Of a stretch of DNA of 64,000 nt, positions 53,885-63,165 are shown piece after piece. The stretch covers positions 443,894 through 507,893 of the forward strand of contig NZ_LMUR01000020.1 of assembly GCF_009765825.1 (NCBI RefSeq), in the 5' to 3' direction. Under the pieces are notes generated by a model. That model was not told the origin of the DNA and ran no database searches. It saw nothing but the letters and a program-made list of their open reading frames with translations. Source of the DNA: Granulicella sp. L60 (GTDB lineage: Bacteria > Acidobacteriota > Terriglobia > Terriglobales > Acidobacteriaceae). A program made the translations under genes and the position numbers. The first letter of the stretch is position 1. Every line of letters starts with the position of its first letter.

Positions 53885-55759
53885 CTAGATGACGCGGAGG
53901 ACGACGATGGTCTCGTCGTCGAAGTGATCGGTGCCGGATTGAAAGTCGGTGACAGCCTGGAGGATGGTGTCGACCGTCGACTTTGCGGTGGGACGGTTCT
54001 GGGTCTCGAGGAGATGAATGAGCCGCTCGTCGCCGAACATCTCATCGGTGGCGTTGATGGCGTCGACGATGCCGTCGGAGAAGAAGACGATGAGGTCGCC
54101 GGGGCGGGTGGATAGGGTGAACTCCTCGTACTCGGCGTTGGGGAAGAGGCCGAGCGGGAAGCCTTCGGCCTTGATGGTGCGGACGGTGGGAGCCTTGCTG
54201 GGATCGGAGCTGGCGGCGACGAAGAGCGGCTGGACGGAGCCGGCGTTGGCGATCTGGAGGGTCTGGTTGTTGTCGTCCCACACTGCCATCAACATAGTCA
54301 CGTACTGCGAGTCGAGCTTGCGCTGCTGGAGCTGGTCGTTGAGCGCGGCGAGCATCTCCGAGGGAGAGAGATGCTGCGGCGCGAGCGAGCGCAGGATGCC
54401 GCTGACCAGTGCGGCGTAGAGGGCGGCGGGGGCGGCCTTGCCGCTGACGTCTCCGACAGCGATGGCGGTGCGGCCGGGGCCGTAGTCGAGGAAGTCGTAG
54501 ACGTCTCCGCCGATGGAGCGCGCGGCGACGAACTGGGAGGCGATCTCGGCGTGTTCGAGGATCGGCGGGTTGGCCGGCATGAGGCGAAGCTGGACCTGGC
54601 GGGCCATGTCGAGGTCGCGCTCCATACGCTGCTCTTCCTCGTGGATGCGCTGGTAGAGCCGGGCGTTGGCGATGCTGATGGCGACCTGCGAGGCGAGGGT
54701 AGAGAGGGTGCGCTGGTGGTCTTCGTTGTAGTAGTTGACGCGGGTGTGTTCGAGGTCGAGGACGCCGATGACCTCGCTCTTGTAGACCAGTGGGATGGCC
54801 AGCTCGGAGCGGACTTCGGGATTGGCTTCGACGTAGCGAGAGTCTTTGCGGACGTCGGGCGCGAGGATGGGTTCGCGCAGCTGGGCGGAGGTGCCGATGA
54901 GGCCTTCTCCGAGGGCGATGGTGCGTTCGCGGGTGACGCGTTCGCCGAAGCGCGAGGAGAAGCGGTGCTCGAAGAGCTGGGTGCGCGGGTTCCACAGAAG
55001 GATGGTGAACATGTGGAAGTCGATGACGCGCTTGAGCAACTGGCCGATGCGTTCGAGGAGGTCGTCGGGATCGAGGATGCTGGTGATCTCGCGGGAGATG
55101 TCGTTGAGGACGCCAAGGGTCTGGGCCTGGCGGGAGACGCGGGTGTAGAGGCGGGCGTTCTCGACGGCGATGGCCATGCGTGAGGCGACGAGTTCGAGCA
55201 GGCGCTGATGCTCGTGGGTGAAGTAGCCGATGGTCTCGGACTGGAGATCGAGGACGCCGATGACCTTGTTTTTGACGACGAGGGGAACGGCCAGTTCGGA
55301 GCGGACGTTGGGGTTGGCGTCGATGTAGTTCTCGTGCATGGTGACGTCTTCGACGAGTAGGGATTTGCGGAGGAGGGCGGCCTCGCCGGAGACACCGCGG
55401 CCAAGCTTGATGCGCATGCGCTCGATCTCGGAGGTGTGGCCGATCTGGAAGCGCATGCGGAGGTCCTGGGAGCGGTCGTTGATCAGGAGAATGGCGAAGA
55501 TCTTGTAGTCGATGACGGCGCGGACGAGATCGGCGACACGGTGCATCAGGGTGTTGAGGTCGAGGGTGGAGTTGAGGGCGTCGGCGAGGCGGTGGAGGAA
55601 CTCGACCTGGAGGGGCTCGACGCGGATCCTGGGGTCTGCGGCGTGAGGATGAAAGAGGCCAGCCGCGGGTGGTCGATAGTCTCCCTCAAAGGGATGTTCC
55701 GGCTGGATCATGCCGGGTTCGGCGGGCGGGTCGGTTGGCGGTTTGGTGGGGGGAGGCAT
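53885..55759 (-). CDS. GAF-GAF-PP2C (SpoIIE/RsbU-like) serine phosphatase
   Basis: 624 residues. Two GAF sensor domains (about 55-195 and 215-365; each with an ELAVPLV or ELAIPLVYK type beta strand and GVLDLE), a short helical linker (MERDLDMARQVQLRLMPAN), then a PP2C phosphatase domain with ASQFVAARSIGGDVYDFLDYG, GDVSGKAAPAAL, and FFSDGIVDA holding the metal Asp residues. Such proteins usually dephosphorylate an anti-sigma-factor antagonist in stress signalling. The GAF ligands are unknown, and no RsbV/RsbW gene is nearby. Confidence 0.87.
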   Translation of the reverse strand: MPPPTKPPTDPPAEPGMIQPEHPFEGDYRPPAAGLFHPHAADPRIRVEPLQVEFLHRLADALNSTLDLNTLMHRVADLVRAVIDYKIFAILLINDRSQDLRMRFQIGHTSEIERMRIKLGRGVSGEAALLRKSLLVEDVTMHENYIDANPNVRSELAVPLVVKNKVIGVLDLQSETIGYFTHEHQRLLELVASRMAIAVENARLYTRVSRQAQTLGVLNDISREITSILDPDDLLERIGQLLKRVIDFHMFTILLWNPRTQLFEHRFSSRFGERVTRERTIALGEGLIGTSAQLREPILAPDVRKDSRYVEANPEVRSELAIPLVYKSEVIGVLDLEHTRVNYYNEDHQRTLSTLASQVAISIANARLYQRIHEEEQRMERDLDMARQVQLRLMPANPPILEHAEIASQFVAARSIGGDVYDFLDYGPGRTAIAVGDVSGKAAPAALYAALVSGILRSLAPQHLSPSEMLAALNDQLQQRKLDSQYVTMLMAVWDDNNQTLQIANAGSVQPLFVAASSDPSKAPTVRTIKAEGFPLGLFPNAEYEEFTLSTRPGDLIVFFSDGIVDAINATDEMFGDERLIHLLETQNRPTAKSTVDTILQAVTDFQSGTDHFDDETIVVLRVI

Positions 55760-55914
55760 TCGGCTGCGTTGATATTACCGGGTGGGTCGAGGTTTTGGGG
55801 AGTGTTTCGTAAGAGCACGGCGCATGAGGCGAACGAGGGCGTGGAAAAGCGAGTTCGCGGACGGATCGGATTGGATTGACCAGTCTGTGTGGGAGCAGCG
55901 TTGGAGTGTTTGGG

Positions 55915-56706
55915 TTAGTAGCCGGGTGCGGTGGTGGATGGTTCGGTGGCGTGGCCGGCCAGCTCGGCTACGATCTTGACGCTTGCGCTGGCTCCGATGC
56001 GTGAGGCTCCGGCGTGGAGCATGGTGGTGGCGTCGGCGAGGGAACGGATGCCGCCGGAGGCTTTGACGCCTGCGCGATGGCCGGCGACTCCGCGCAGCAG
56101 GCCGATGTCGTCGGCGGTGGCTCCGCCGGTGGAGAAGCCGGTGCTGGTCTTGAGGAAGTCCGCTCCTGCAGAGAGGGCGAGTTCGGAGGCGCGGAGTTTT
56201 TCTTCGAAGGTGAGGAGGCAGGTCTCGAGGATGACTTTGACGATGGCGCCTTCGGCATGGGCGAGCTGGACGACGCCGTGGATGTCCTGGCGGATGGCCT
56301 CGTAGTCGGCTGTCTGGCCGGACTTCAGCAGGCCGATGTTGAGCACCATGTCGATGTCGTGGGCGCCGTGCTTGAGCATGTGGGCGGTCTCTTCGCGTTT
56401 GGAGGCGGAGAGCGTAGCGCCCAAGGGGAAGCCTATGACGACGCCGACGGGGACGCCTGTGCCCTGGAGGGCGGCGGCGGCGAGCGAGACCCAGGTGGGG
56501 TTGACCATAGCGCAGGCGAAACGGTGCTCGGCGGCCTCATGGCAGAGCTGGAGGACCTGGTTGCGGGTCGCGTCGGGCTTCAGCAGGGTGTGGTCGAGGA
56601 TCGCGGCGAGATTCTGCGGGGAGGAGAGGGTGTGGGCGGCGAATGCGGCGGCGTCGAAGTGCTCCGGGCCGTTGGGGAGTGGATCTGTGATCGACAGCGT
56701 GTTCAA
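55915..56706 (-). CDS. deoC: Deoxyribose-phosphate aldolase
   Basis: Splits deoxyribose 5-phosphate to acetaldehyde and glyceraldehyde 3-phosphate. ILDHTLLKPDAT opens the barrel, Lys186 in GADFLKTSTGFS forms the Schiff base, and GVKASGGIR holds the second Lys. About 35 extra N-terminal residues precede the usual core. The start is a TTG with AAGGAG eight bases upstream. Not beside the nucleoside locus. Confidence 0.92.
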   Translation of the reverse strand: MNTLSITDPLPNGPEHFDAAAFAAHTLSSPQNLAAILDHTLLKPDATRNQVLQLCHEAAEHRFACAMVNPTWVSLAAAALQGTGVPVGVVIGFPLGATLSASKREETAHMLKHGAHDIDMVLNIGLLKSGQTADYEAIRQDIHGVVQLAHAEGAIVKVILETCLLTFEEKLRASELALSAGADFLKTSTGFSTGGATADDIGLLRGVAGHRAGVKASGGIRSLADATTMLHAGASRIGASASVKIVAELAGHATEPSTTAPGY

Positions 56707-56941
56707 AAGAGTGCTCCTTCGGCGAGGGAGGGTGTTCGCGCCGGGTTCTTTCTATCATACGAGCGTTACGGCTGGCTTATTGGATCGAGTCGTTGTGACT
56801 ATTTCGACGTTTTTGAAAGTTGAGTTTGAGGTAGTTCGCGTATATGGCTGAAGTTGAAGTGCTTGTTCAACGCGTGTCGAGACGGTCTAAGAGTGGCAGC
56901 AGATTCATTTGCAGCCGGATGCAGGCTGTGGAAGGGATGCC

Positions 56942-58543
56942 TCAGGCGTTTTGCGGGACGCGCACAGACTTTTGAGCCGTCTGCCAGGCGAGAGCCATGT
57001 CGTCGCGGAGAAAGTTCTGCAGTTGTTCGCCGGACTCCTTGTCGCGTGCCCGCAGGATGGCGCTGGGGTGAATGGTCGCCACGACCTGGCTGGCGTAGGG
57101 GCTTTCGAGCACCTTGCCGTGGTCGCGCATGAGGCCGAAGGTGCCGCCGAGCAGCGACTTGGAAGCAGACGCACCCAGGCAGAGGATGACGCGGGGCCGG
57201 ACGGCGTCGATCTCGGCGAGCAGCCACGGACGGCAGGCGGTGATCTCGCTCATGCGCGGGTTCTGGTGGAGGCGCAGCTTGCCGCGCTGGACGAACTTGA
57301 AGTGCTTCACGGCGTTGGTGACGAAGACCTTGGTGCGGTCGATGCCGAGCTCCTCGAAGATGCTGTCGAGCAGCTTTCCTGCAGGTCCAACGAAGGGTTT
57401 GCCCTGCAGGTCCTCTTGATCGCCGGGCTGCTCGCCTACGAGCATGAGCGTCGCCTTGGATGCACCGGTGCCAGGGACGACTTGCGTCGCGTGGAGGTAC
57501 AGATCGCAGCCTTTGCAGGAGGGAAGCGCGGCCCGCAGCACGGGGAGTGTGTGTTCGGGTGGGACGAAGGGTTGGGCAGAGGACTTCTGTTGCTGGCTGG
57601 TGACCATGGCGGTGACTCGGGTCTGTGATTTTGTGATGAGTTCGGGCAGCAGGGAGATCTCGGGAAGATTCTTCCAGTAACGGACAGGCATCTCGCTGCG
57701 CATCATATCCGGATTGAGGCGTGCGGGGTTGTAGATGCTGGCGTAGTAGGAGCGCCAGAGGTCTTCGAGTTCGTCTTCGGCTGGAGCGGACTCGCGGGGA
57801 AGGCCGGGGGCGAAGGTGAGCTGTTTGGCGGTCGGATCCCAGGAGACGGAGGCGTCCGGGGTGAGGATGCTCCAGCGCATGATGCTGAAGCGCTCGGCGA
57901 AGAAGGGTGCGGCGAGGGGAAGGATGCGGTGGTCGGGTTGATACCACGCGATGAAATGCTCGCAGTCGTCTATGGTGGCGTCGTTGGTGGAATTCGGCTC
58001 GCAGGGCTCGAGGTCGGTCTTGACGGTGCCGAAGGGTGTCGTGGTCTCGAGGACGAGGTGATGCGTGGGCGGATCGGTCTGGATGGGGACGAGCTCGTCG
58101 ATTACGACGGGACGTTCGCTGAGGATGGGAGAGTGGGGCTGGTCGAGCACCTTGCGGAAGCGCACGAAGGCGTGCATCTTGTGAAGGTCGCGCTGGACTT
58201 GCGACTCGAGGCGAAGAAGCTCGGAGATGTCAGGATCCGTCTCGATCTTGAGTAGATTGCGGCTCATCTGAAGGCGGTAGAGGACGCGATAGAGGAGGTT
58301 CCAGCGTTGCGGGTCGCGGTGGACGGCGGCGAACTTCGCGGTCTCGAGGAAGGCGCGAGAGGTATGGGGATCGGAGATTGGCTCGCCGGTGGGAAGCTCG
58401 GATGACTCTAGCGTTAGCTCCAGCGTGTTTGGAGCGGTGGCATCCTGGAGGTCGAGGTCTTCGGGGCGATAGCCGGCGTGAAGGGCCTCGCGAGCGGCTT
58501 CACGCCAGGCATCGAAGTCGGGTTCGAGGAGGATGCGTTTCAT
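56942..58543 (-). CDS. UdgX-type uracil-DNA glycosylase fused to a DUF4130/TIGR03915-like domain
   Basis: 533 residues. The N-terminal 270 or so match the family linked to radical SAM partners (starts RILLEPDFDAWREAARE). The C-terminal UDG domain has motif A GEQPGDQEDLQGKPFVGPAG (starts near 370), Cys in SCKGCDLY and TACRPWL for an iron-sulfur cluster, and RGKLRLHQNP with a His at about residue 426. In UdgX that His forms a covalent link to the abasic site. The usual KRRIH loop reads KLRLH here. It starts exactly where the radical SAM gene stops. Confidence 0.85.
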   Translation of the reverse strand: MKRILLEPDFDAWREAAREALHAGYRPEDLDLQDATAPNTLELTLESSELPTGEPISDPHTSRAFLETAKFAAVHRDPQRWNLLYRVLYRLQMSRNLLKIETDPDISELLRLESQVQRDLHKMHAFVRFRKVLDQPHSPILSERPVVIDELVPIQTDPPTHHLVLETTTPFGTVKTDLEPCEPNSTNDATIDDCEHFIAWYQPDHRILPLAAPFFAERFSIMRWSILTPDASVSWDPTAKQLTFAPGLPRESAPAEDELEDLWRSYYASIYNPARLNPDMMRSEMPVRYWKNLPEISLLPELITKSQTRVTAMVTSQQQKSSAQPFVPPEHTLPVLRAALPSCKGCDLYLHATQVVPGTGASKATLMLVGEQPGDQEDLQGKPFVGPAGKLLDSIFEELGIDRTKVFVTNAVKHFKFVQRGKLRLHQNPRMSEITACRPWLLAEIDAVRPRVILCLGASASKSLLGGTFGLMRDHGKVLESPYASQVVATIHPSAILRARDKESGEQLQNFLRDDMALAWQTAQKSVRVPQNA

Positions 58544-59776
58544 CTAGAGTGAGCCGGTAAGCGCGCTGATGGGGGCGAAGAGGTCAAGTTGTGTGTTGGA
58601 CGCTGACGCAGTGGCGGGAGTTGTGAGCGACGGAAGATGATCGCCCGTGATGAGGTAGGGAAGTACGCTCTTGGTGCGGACGTGAAGCTTTCGCAAATCT
58701 TCGAGCAGAAGGCGGTGGTACCTGCGGATGCTGAGGATGCGTTCGACGTTCTGGTAGCCGATGCCGGGGACGCGCAGGAGCGATTCGCGTGGCGCGGCGT
58801 TGACGTCGACGGGGAAGAACTCCGGGTGTGCTTCGGCCCAGGTGGTCTTAGGGTCCTGCGTGAGCGAGAGGTCGGGTGCATCGTCGCTGGTGAGCTCGTC
58901 TGCACGGAAGCCGTAGTAGCGCATGAGCCAGTCCGACTGGTAGAGCCGGTGCTCGCGCATCATCGGCGAGGCCTTTAGTGGAAGGCGTGCGTCGGCGGCA
59001 GGGTAGGGGCTGAAGCCGGTGTAGTAGATGCGTCGAAGTTTGTACTGGCCGTAGAGATGGGTGGCGGTTGAGAGGATCTGGCGGTCGCTCGCTGGAGTTG
59101 CTCCAACGACCATCTGGGTGGACTGGCCGGCTGCGGCGAACTTAGGGGCTGTGCGAGTCTTGCGACGATCTTCGTCGGCTTCGTCCTTGCGCACGGCAAT
59201 CTGGCTCATAGTCGATTCGATGATGGCTGACTTCTTCTCCGGGGCAAGCTGGACGAGGTCCTGCTGGGTGGGAAGCTCGATGTTAGCGCTGAGGCGGTCG
59301 GCGTAGAGGCCGGCTTCCTTGATGAGCAGTTCGCTTGCACCTGGGATGGCTTTGAGGTGAATGTAGCCGCCGAAGTGGTGGACGGTGCGCAGCGTCTTGG
59401 CGACCCGGATGAGCTGCTCCATGGTGTAGTCCGGCGACTGGATGATGCCGGACGAGAGGAACAGGCCCTCGATGTAGTTGCGCTTGTAGAAGTCGAGCGT
59501 TAGGTTGGCGACCTCTTCCGGAGTGAAGCGTGCGCGCTGGATGTCGGAGGAGACGCGATTCACGCAGAAGACGCAGTCGTAGGTGCAGAAGTTCGTGAGC
59601 AGGATCTTGAGCAGGGAGACGCAGCGTCCGTCGGGCGTGTAGCTGTGGCAGATCCCCATGCCGTCGGAGTGGCCGATGCCCTGGCCGTTGCCGCTGCGCT
59701 TTGCGCCGGAGGAGGCGCAGGACGCGTCGTACTTGGCGGCGTCGGCGAGGATCTCGAGTTTTTGCTGGACGTTCAT
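58544..59776 (-). CDS. Radical SAM protein paired with UdgX (TIGR03916-like)
   Basis: 410 residues. Radical SAM motif C64-x3-C68-x2-C71 (NFCTYDCVFC), a TIM-barrel core (GGYIHLKAIPGAS; GATPASDRQIL), and a C-terminal helix-hairpin-helix (LLRVPGIGYQNVERIL), which suggests DNA binding. Directly upstream of the UDG gene with zero spacing, so translation is linked. Annotators call this family a putative DNA modification/repair protein; its reaction is not known to me. Confidence 0.85.
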   Translation of the reverse strand: MNVQQKLEILADAAKYDASCASSGAKRSGNGQGIGHSDGMGICHSYTPDGRCVSLLKILLTNFCTYDCVFCVNRVSSDIQRARFTPEEVANLTLDFYKRNYIEGLFLSSGIIQSPDYTMEQLIRVAKTLRTVHHFGGYIHLKAIPGASELLIKEAGLYADRLSANIELPTQQDLVQLAPEKKSAIIESTMSQIAVRKDEADEDRRKTRTAPKFAAAGQSTQMVVGATPASDRQILSTATHLYGQYKLRRIYYTGFSPYPAADARLPLKASPMMREHRLYQSDWLMRYYGFRADELTSDDAPDLSLTQDPKTTWAEAHPEFFPVDVNAAPRESLLRVPGIGYQNVERILSIRRYHRLLLEDLRKLHVRTKSVLPYLITGDHLPSLTTPATASASNTQLDLFAPISALTGSL

Positions 59777-59896
59777 GCTTAAGTTGAGTGAGTCGTCTTC
59801 TTGTCTGTAAGTAAGATGCGTTGATTGTAGCGAAGAAAAGGTGAAAGCAAAACTGCGGAGTTTGGGTCGATTTCAGCGGGTGAACATCTATCTGAT

Positions 59897-60931
59897 ATGA
59901 GCGTAGATGTGATGAAAGGGAAGTTGCGGCTGTCGGTGTTGGATCAGTCTCCGGTGCCGGAGGGCAGTACGCCGGGCCAGGCTTTGCAGAACTCGATTGA
60001 GCTGGCGCGGCTGGTGGATCGGCTTGGCTACAACCGGTTTTGGATGTCGGAGCACCATGCGATGGATACGCTGGCGTGTACGGCGCCGGAGGTGATGCTG
60101 GCCAGGATTGGCGCTGAGACAAAGCGGATTCGGATCGGATCGGGTGGGATCATGCTGCCGCACTACACCTCGCTGAAGGTGGCGGAGTGCTTTCGCATGC
60201 TGCATGCGCTCTATCCGGGGCGGGTGGATCTCGGGATCGGACGTGCGCCCGGCGGTGGGCCGATTGAGGCGCTGGCGTTGAAGCGCGATCGTAAGACGAA
60301 GATGATCGACGACTTTCCTGAACAGGTAAGCGAGCTGCTGGCGTTCCTCGGACACGAGTTTCCGGTAGGACATCCGTTTGAGAAGATCAAGGTCTCGCCC
60401 GAGATGCCGGGCGCGCCGGATGTGTGGATGCTGGGGTCGAGCATGTGGAGCTCGGCGGCGGCGGTGGAGTTTGGTCTGCCGTATTCGTTCGCGCACTTCT
60501 TCAGCCCGGTACATACGCGCGCTGCAATCGAGACCTATCGCCGCAGCTTCCGAGGCGGTGCTTATCGCAGTGAGGCGGAGGCTACAGTGGCGGTCGGCGT
60601 GGTGTGCGCGGAGACCGATGAAGAGGCGGAGTTCCTCTTCTCCAGCGTGCGTCTGTTGCAGCGGCGCATTCGACAGGGAGACCGGCGGCCGGTGGCGTCG
60701 CCTGAGAGCGCAACGCGGGAGTTGAAGCTGCTCGGCGATGTGCAGATGGAAGAGGGTGAGTGGCCGCGCTACTTCGTTGGCACTCCGGCGAAGGTGAAGG
60801 CGGAGTTAGAGCAGATGGCCAACGAGCTTGAAATCAAAGAGCTGATTGTCAATTCAATTGTGTGGGAGCAGTCCAAGCGGCTCCGGAGCTACGAGCTGCT
60901 TGCAGATGCGTTCGAGCTTGGTACCTACTGA
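59897..60931 (+). CDS. LLM-class flavin-dependent oxidoreductase
   Basis: 344-residue bacterial-luciferase-like TIM barrel. Markers are LSVLDQSPVPEG, RLGYNRFWMSEHHAM, RIGSGGIMLPHYTSLKVAE and DLGIGRAPGG, as in the group of alkanal-monooxygenase-like enzymes. Uses FMNH2 or F420; substrate unknown. A later in-frame ATG (59912) is possible. Confidence 0.85.
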   Translation: MSVDVMKGKLRLSVLDQSPVPEGSTPGQALQNSIELARLVDRLGYNRFWMSEHHAMDTLACTAPEVMLARIGAETKRIRIGSGGIMLPHYTSLKVAECFRMLHALYPGRVDLGIGRAPGGGPIEALALKRDRKTKMIDDFPEQVSELLAFLGHEFPVGHPFEKIKVSPEMPGAPDVWMLGSSMWSSAAAVEFGLPYSFAHFFSPVHTRAAIETYRRSFRGGAYRSEAEATVAVGVVCAETDEEAEFLFSSVRLLQRRIRQGDRRPVASPESATRELKLLGDVQMEEGEWPRYFVGTPAKVKAELEQMANELEIKELIVNSIVWEQSKRLRSYELLADAFELGTY

Positions 60932-60998
60932 GCACTCAAGCTGAAGTCTGTGGCAGAAAACAGGTTTGATGCTAAAGTTTTGCGTGAGGAGCGATGCG

Positions 60999-61604
60999 AT
61001 GAATCCAGCACCGGGGAGCATCGATCAGCATCAGGCGCAGCTAACGGTACATCTGGCCGAGTACTCCGCACTGCGCAGCGAGATTACGAACTTTCAGTCG
61101 ATCGAGCATCAGTCGCTCTCCTTCGCCATCGCGGCGATCACCGGGTTGATTGCTCTCATCGTCACAGCACAGCTGGGCAAAGATCCTATCGCGATCCATG
61201 CTTATATGGAGCGCCCCGAGATTCTTCTGGCGGGGCCACCGTTTCTCTTGCTGGGATTCTTATTTGCCTATGCGCAGATCCGCATCATCCAGGTTGCGAG
61301 CTATCTGCACCAGGATCTCTGCCCAAAGATTGCGAAGTTGAGCGGTGGCCAGACGATGGGATGGGAGTCGCATCGCCGCAAGAAGATGTGGCGTGGAGCC
61401 CATCTCTGCGCCGAACTCTTCTCCGGCTCGCGCTGGCTGCTCTTCGTCTGGCCGATTGTGCCGCTCTTTCGGGACGCGGCATGGAAGCAGACGCTCTACC
61501 CGACGACGCAATGGATCCTTCCCGCTGAACAGGCGGCGTTCGTCGCGTTATGCGTGCTGGGATTTTATTGCTGGCTGTGGCTGCCGCGCCGTGTGGTCTC
61601 GTAG
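60999..61604 (+). CDS. Hypothetical membrane protein
   Basis: 201 residues with an N-terminal soluble helix and about four TM helices (FAIAAITGLIALIVTAQ; EILLAGPPFLLLGFLFAYAQI; LLFVWPIVPLF; AAFVALCVLGFYCWLWL). No family recognised. The ATG at 60999 has GAGGAG seven bases upstream; an in-frame ATG at 60966 is less well placed. Confidence 0.65.
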   Translation: MNPAPGSIDQHQAQLTVHLAEYSALRSEITNFQSIEHQSLSFAIAAITGLIALIVTAQLGKDPIAIHAYMERPEILLAGPPFLLLGFLFAYAQIRIIQVASYLHQDLCPKIAKLSGGQTMGWESHRRKKMWRGAHLCAELFSGSRWLLFVWPIVPLFRDAAWKQTLYPTTQWILPAEQAAFVALCVLGFYCWLWLPRRVVS

Positions 61605-61631
61605 TTCCATCGCACAGGCTGCGGCACGAGT

Positions 61632-62210
61632 TCAGTGGCCGGCGACCTCAGCAGGGAAGATGCGGATGTCGTCCACGCCGCGGTAGCGTTCTGCGTAGTC
61701 CATGCCGTAGCCGATGACGAACTGGTTGGGAATCTTGAAGGCTACATAGTCGGCCTCGATAGGAACGAGGCGGCGTTCGGGCTTGTCGAGGCAGGTTGCG
61801 ATCTTCAACGATGCGGGCTTGTGCTGAAGCATGAGGCCGCGCAGATAGCTGAGCGTAAGGCCGGTGTCGAGGATGTCTTCGACGAGGATTACGTGCTTGC
61901 CCTCGATGGGATTGTCGATGTCCTTGATGAGCTTCACCGCTCCGGAGGAGACCTGAGCGCGGCCGTAGCTGGAGACGGCGACGAAGTCGAAGGTGTTGTC
62001 CACTTCAATCGCGCGGGCGAGGTCGGCGAGAAAGATCGCCGCGCCTTTGAGGACGCCGATCAGCACGATGGACTTGCCTTGATAGTCGGCCGTGATCTGC
62101 GCTCCGATCTCGCGGGTGCGGTCGGCGATCTGTTGCCGGGTGAAGAGAATCTCCATGGTGGAGGCGGGCGGAAAGACGGGCGTGCTGGAGGGCGGCGTAC
62201 TTGAGGACAT
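61632..62210 (-). CDS. hpt: Hypoxanthine phosphoribosyltransferase
   Basis: Salvages hypoxanthine and guanine to IMP and GMP. The PRPP loop is VILVEDILDTGLTLSYL, preceded by IGVLKGAAIFLADLARAI; FKIPNQFVIGYGMDY and RYRGVDDIRIF complete the family pattern. 192 residues. An internal ATG at 62156 begins MEILFTRQQIADR, where most family members start, so the first 18 residues may be untranslated. Confidence 0.92.
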   Translation of the reverse strand: MSSSTPPSSTPVFPPASTMEILFTRQQIADRTREIGAQITADYQGKSIVLIGVLKGAAIFLADLARAIEVDNTFDFVAVSSYGRAQVSSGAVKLIKDIDNPIEGKHVILVEDILDTGLTLSYLRGLMLQHKPASLKIATCLDKPERRLVPIEADYVAFKIPNQFVIGYGMDYAERYRGVDDIRIFPAEVAGH

Positions 62211-62276
62211 AAACGACAGCGTAGCGCGAATAGGGGGCTGAGGGAAAGGTCGCTATACTTTAAAAGAGCGAGGACT

Positions 62277-63125
62277 ATGTTTCCCTATATCGATTTTGGC
62301 CCGGTTCACCTGGGTACGTTTGGATTATTGCTTTGGCTGGCTGCGGTTGCGGCAACGGTGGCGCTGCATAGGAACTTTGTGCGCAACGGCGTGGACGCGG
62401 ATGCGCTGAGCGTGGTGGCATTTGTGGTGATCGCAGGCGTGCTCGGGGCGAAGACTTGGCACGAGCTTCAGAATCCTGCGGATATGTTTTATGCTCTGAA
62501 GCATATCGGAGCTCCGGGCTGGCATCGTCCGCTCGCGGTGGCGATGGACTTTCTGCACTGGTTCCAAGCGGGGTTTGCATGGTTTGGCGGCATGCTCGCC
62601 GGTATTGCGATGCTGATGTGGCAGGGACGTCAGGCGCGGCCGGGCGGTTTGACGGGATGGCGCGCCGCGGTGAGAATGCTGGATCTCGCGGCTCCGGCGG
62701 CGGCTATCGGCTACGGCGTCGGACGGATTGGCTGCCTGACCTCGGGCGATGGAGACTACGGCATCAACACCACCCTGCCTTGGGGCGTCCACATGGCGAA
62801 GAACGCGCTTGTGCCGCCGACTCCGCCTGACGCTCTGGTGCAGCCCACGCCTGTGTATGAACTGCTGTTCTCCCTCGCGCTGGCGTGGCTGTTGTGGAGG
62901 CTCGGGCGCAAGTCGCGACCGCTCGGATGGCTGACCGGACTCTACCTTGTACTGAGCGGCTTAGGGCGATTTCTGGTGGAGTTCGTACGAATCAACCCAC
63001 GGCTCTACTGGGGTATGAGCAACGCGCAGGTCGCGGCGCTGGGATCCATCGTGGTCGGTTTGCTTGTGATGGTGGTGACGCGGAAGGGAACTGTAGTCTC
63101 GGCGCCGGTGGGGGTGAGTTCGTAG
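62277..63125 (+). CDS. lgt: Prolipoprotein diacylglyceryl transferase
   Basis: Inner-membrane enzyme that adds diacylglycerol to lipoprotein Cys. About seven TM helices. FAWFGGMLAGIAMLMWQGR is the HGGL-like region, here with FGGM, and GYGVGRIGCLTSGDGDYG is the Lgt signature; GRFLVEFVRINPR is the conserved C-terminal block. GAGGA lies just before the ATG. Its 3' end is inside the hairpin shared with the aquaporin gene. Confidence 0.9.
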   Translation: MFPYIDFGPVHLGTFGLLLWLAAVAATVALHRNFVRNGVDADALSVVAFVVIAGVLGAKTWHELQNPADMFYALKHIGAPGWHRPLAVAMDFLHWFQAGFAWFGGMLAGIAMLMWQGRQARPGGLTGWRAAVRMLDLAAPAAAIGYGVGRIGCLTSGDGDYGINTTLPWGVHMAKNALVPPTPPDALVQPTPVYELLFSLALAWLLWRLGRKSRPLGWLTGLYLVLSGLGRFLVEFVRINPRLYWGMSNAQVAALGSIVVGLLVMVVTRKGTVVSAPVGVSS

Positions 63126-63146
63126 AGGAGACTCTGCGAACTCACC
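63113..63146. terminator. Bidirectional hairpin between lgt and aquaporin
   Basis: 15-bp stem from GGTGAGTTCGTAGAG to CTCTGCGAACTCACC (one T-G pair) closing a GAGA tetraloop. The lgt stop codon is in the left arm. It sits between convergent genes. Confidence 0.7.
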
Positions 63147-63165
63147 GATAGATTTCTGACGGATG

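Noticed and set aside
56799..57947. Minus-strand frame of 382 codons within the UdgX gene
   Set aside because: Arg/His/Pro-rich off-frame of the real UdgX gene on the same strand.
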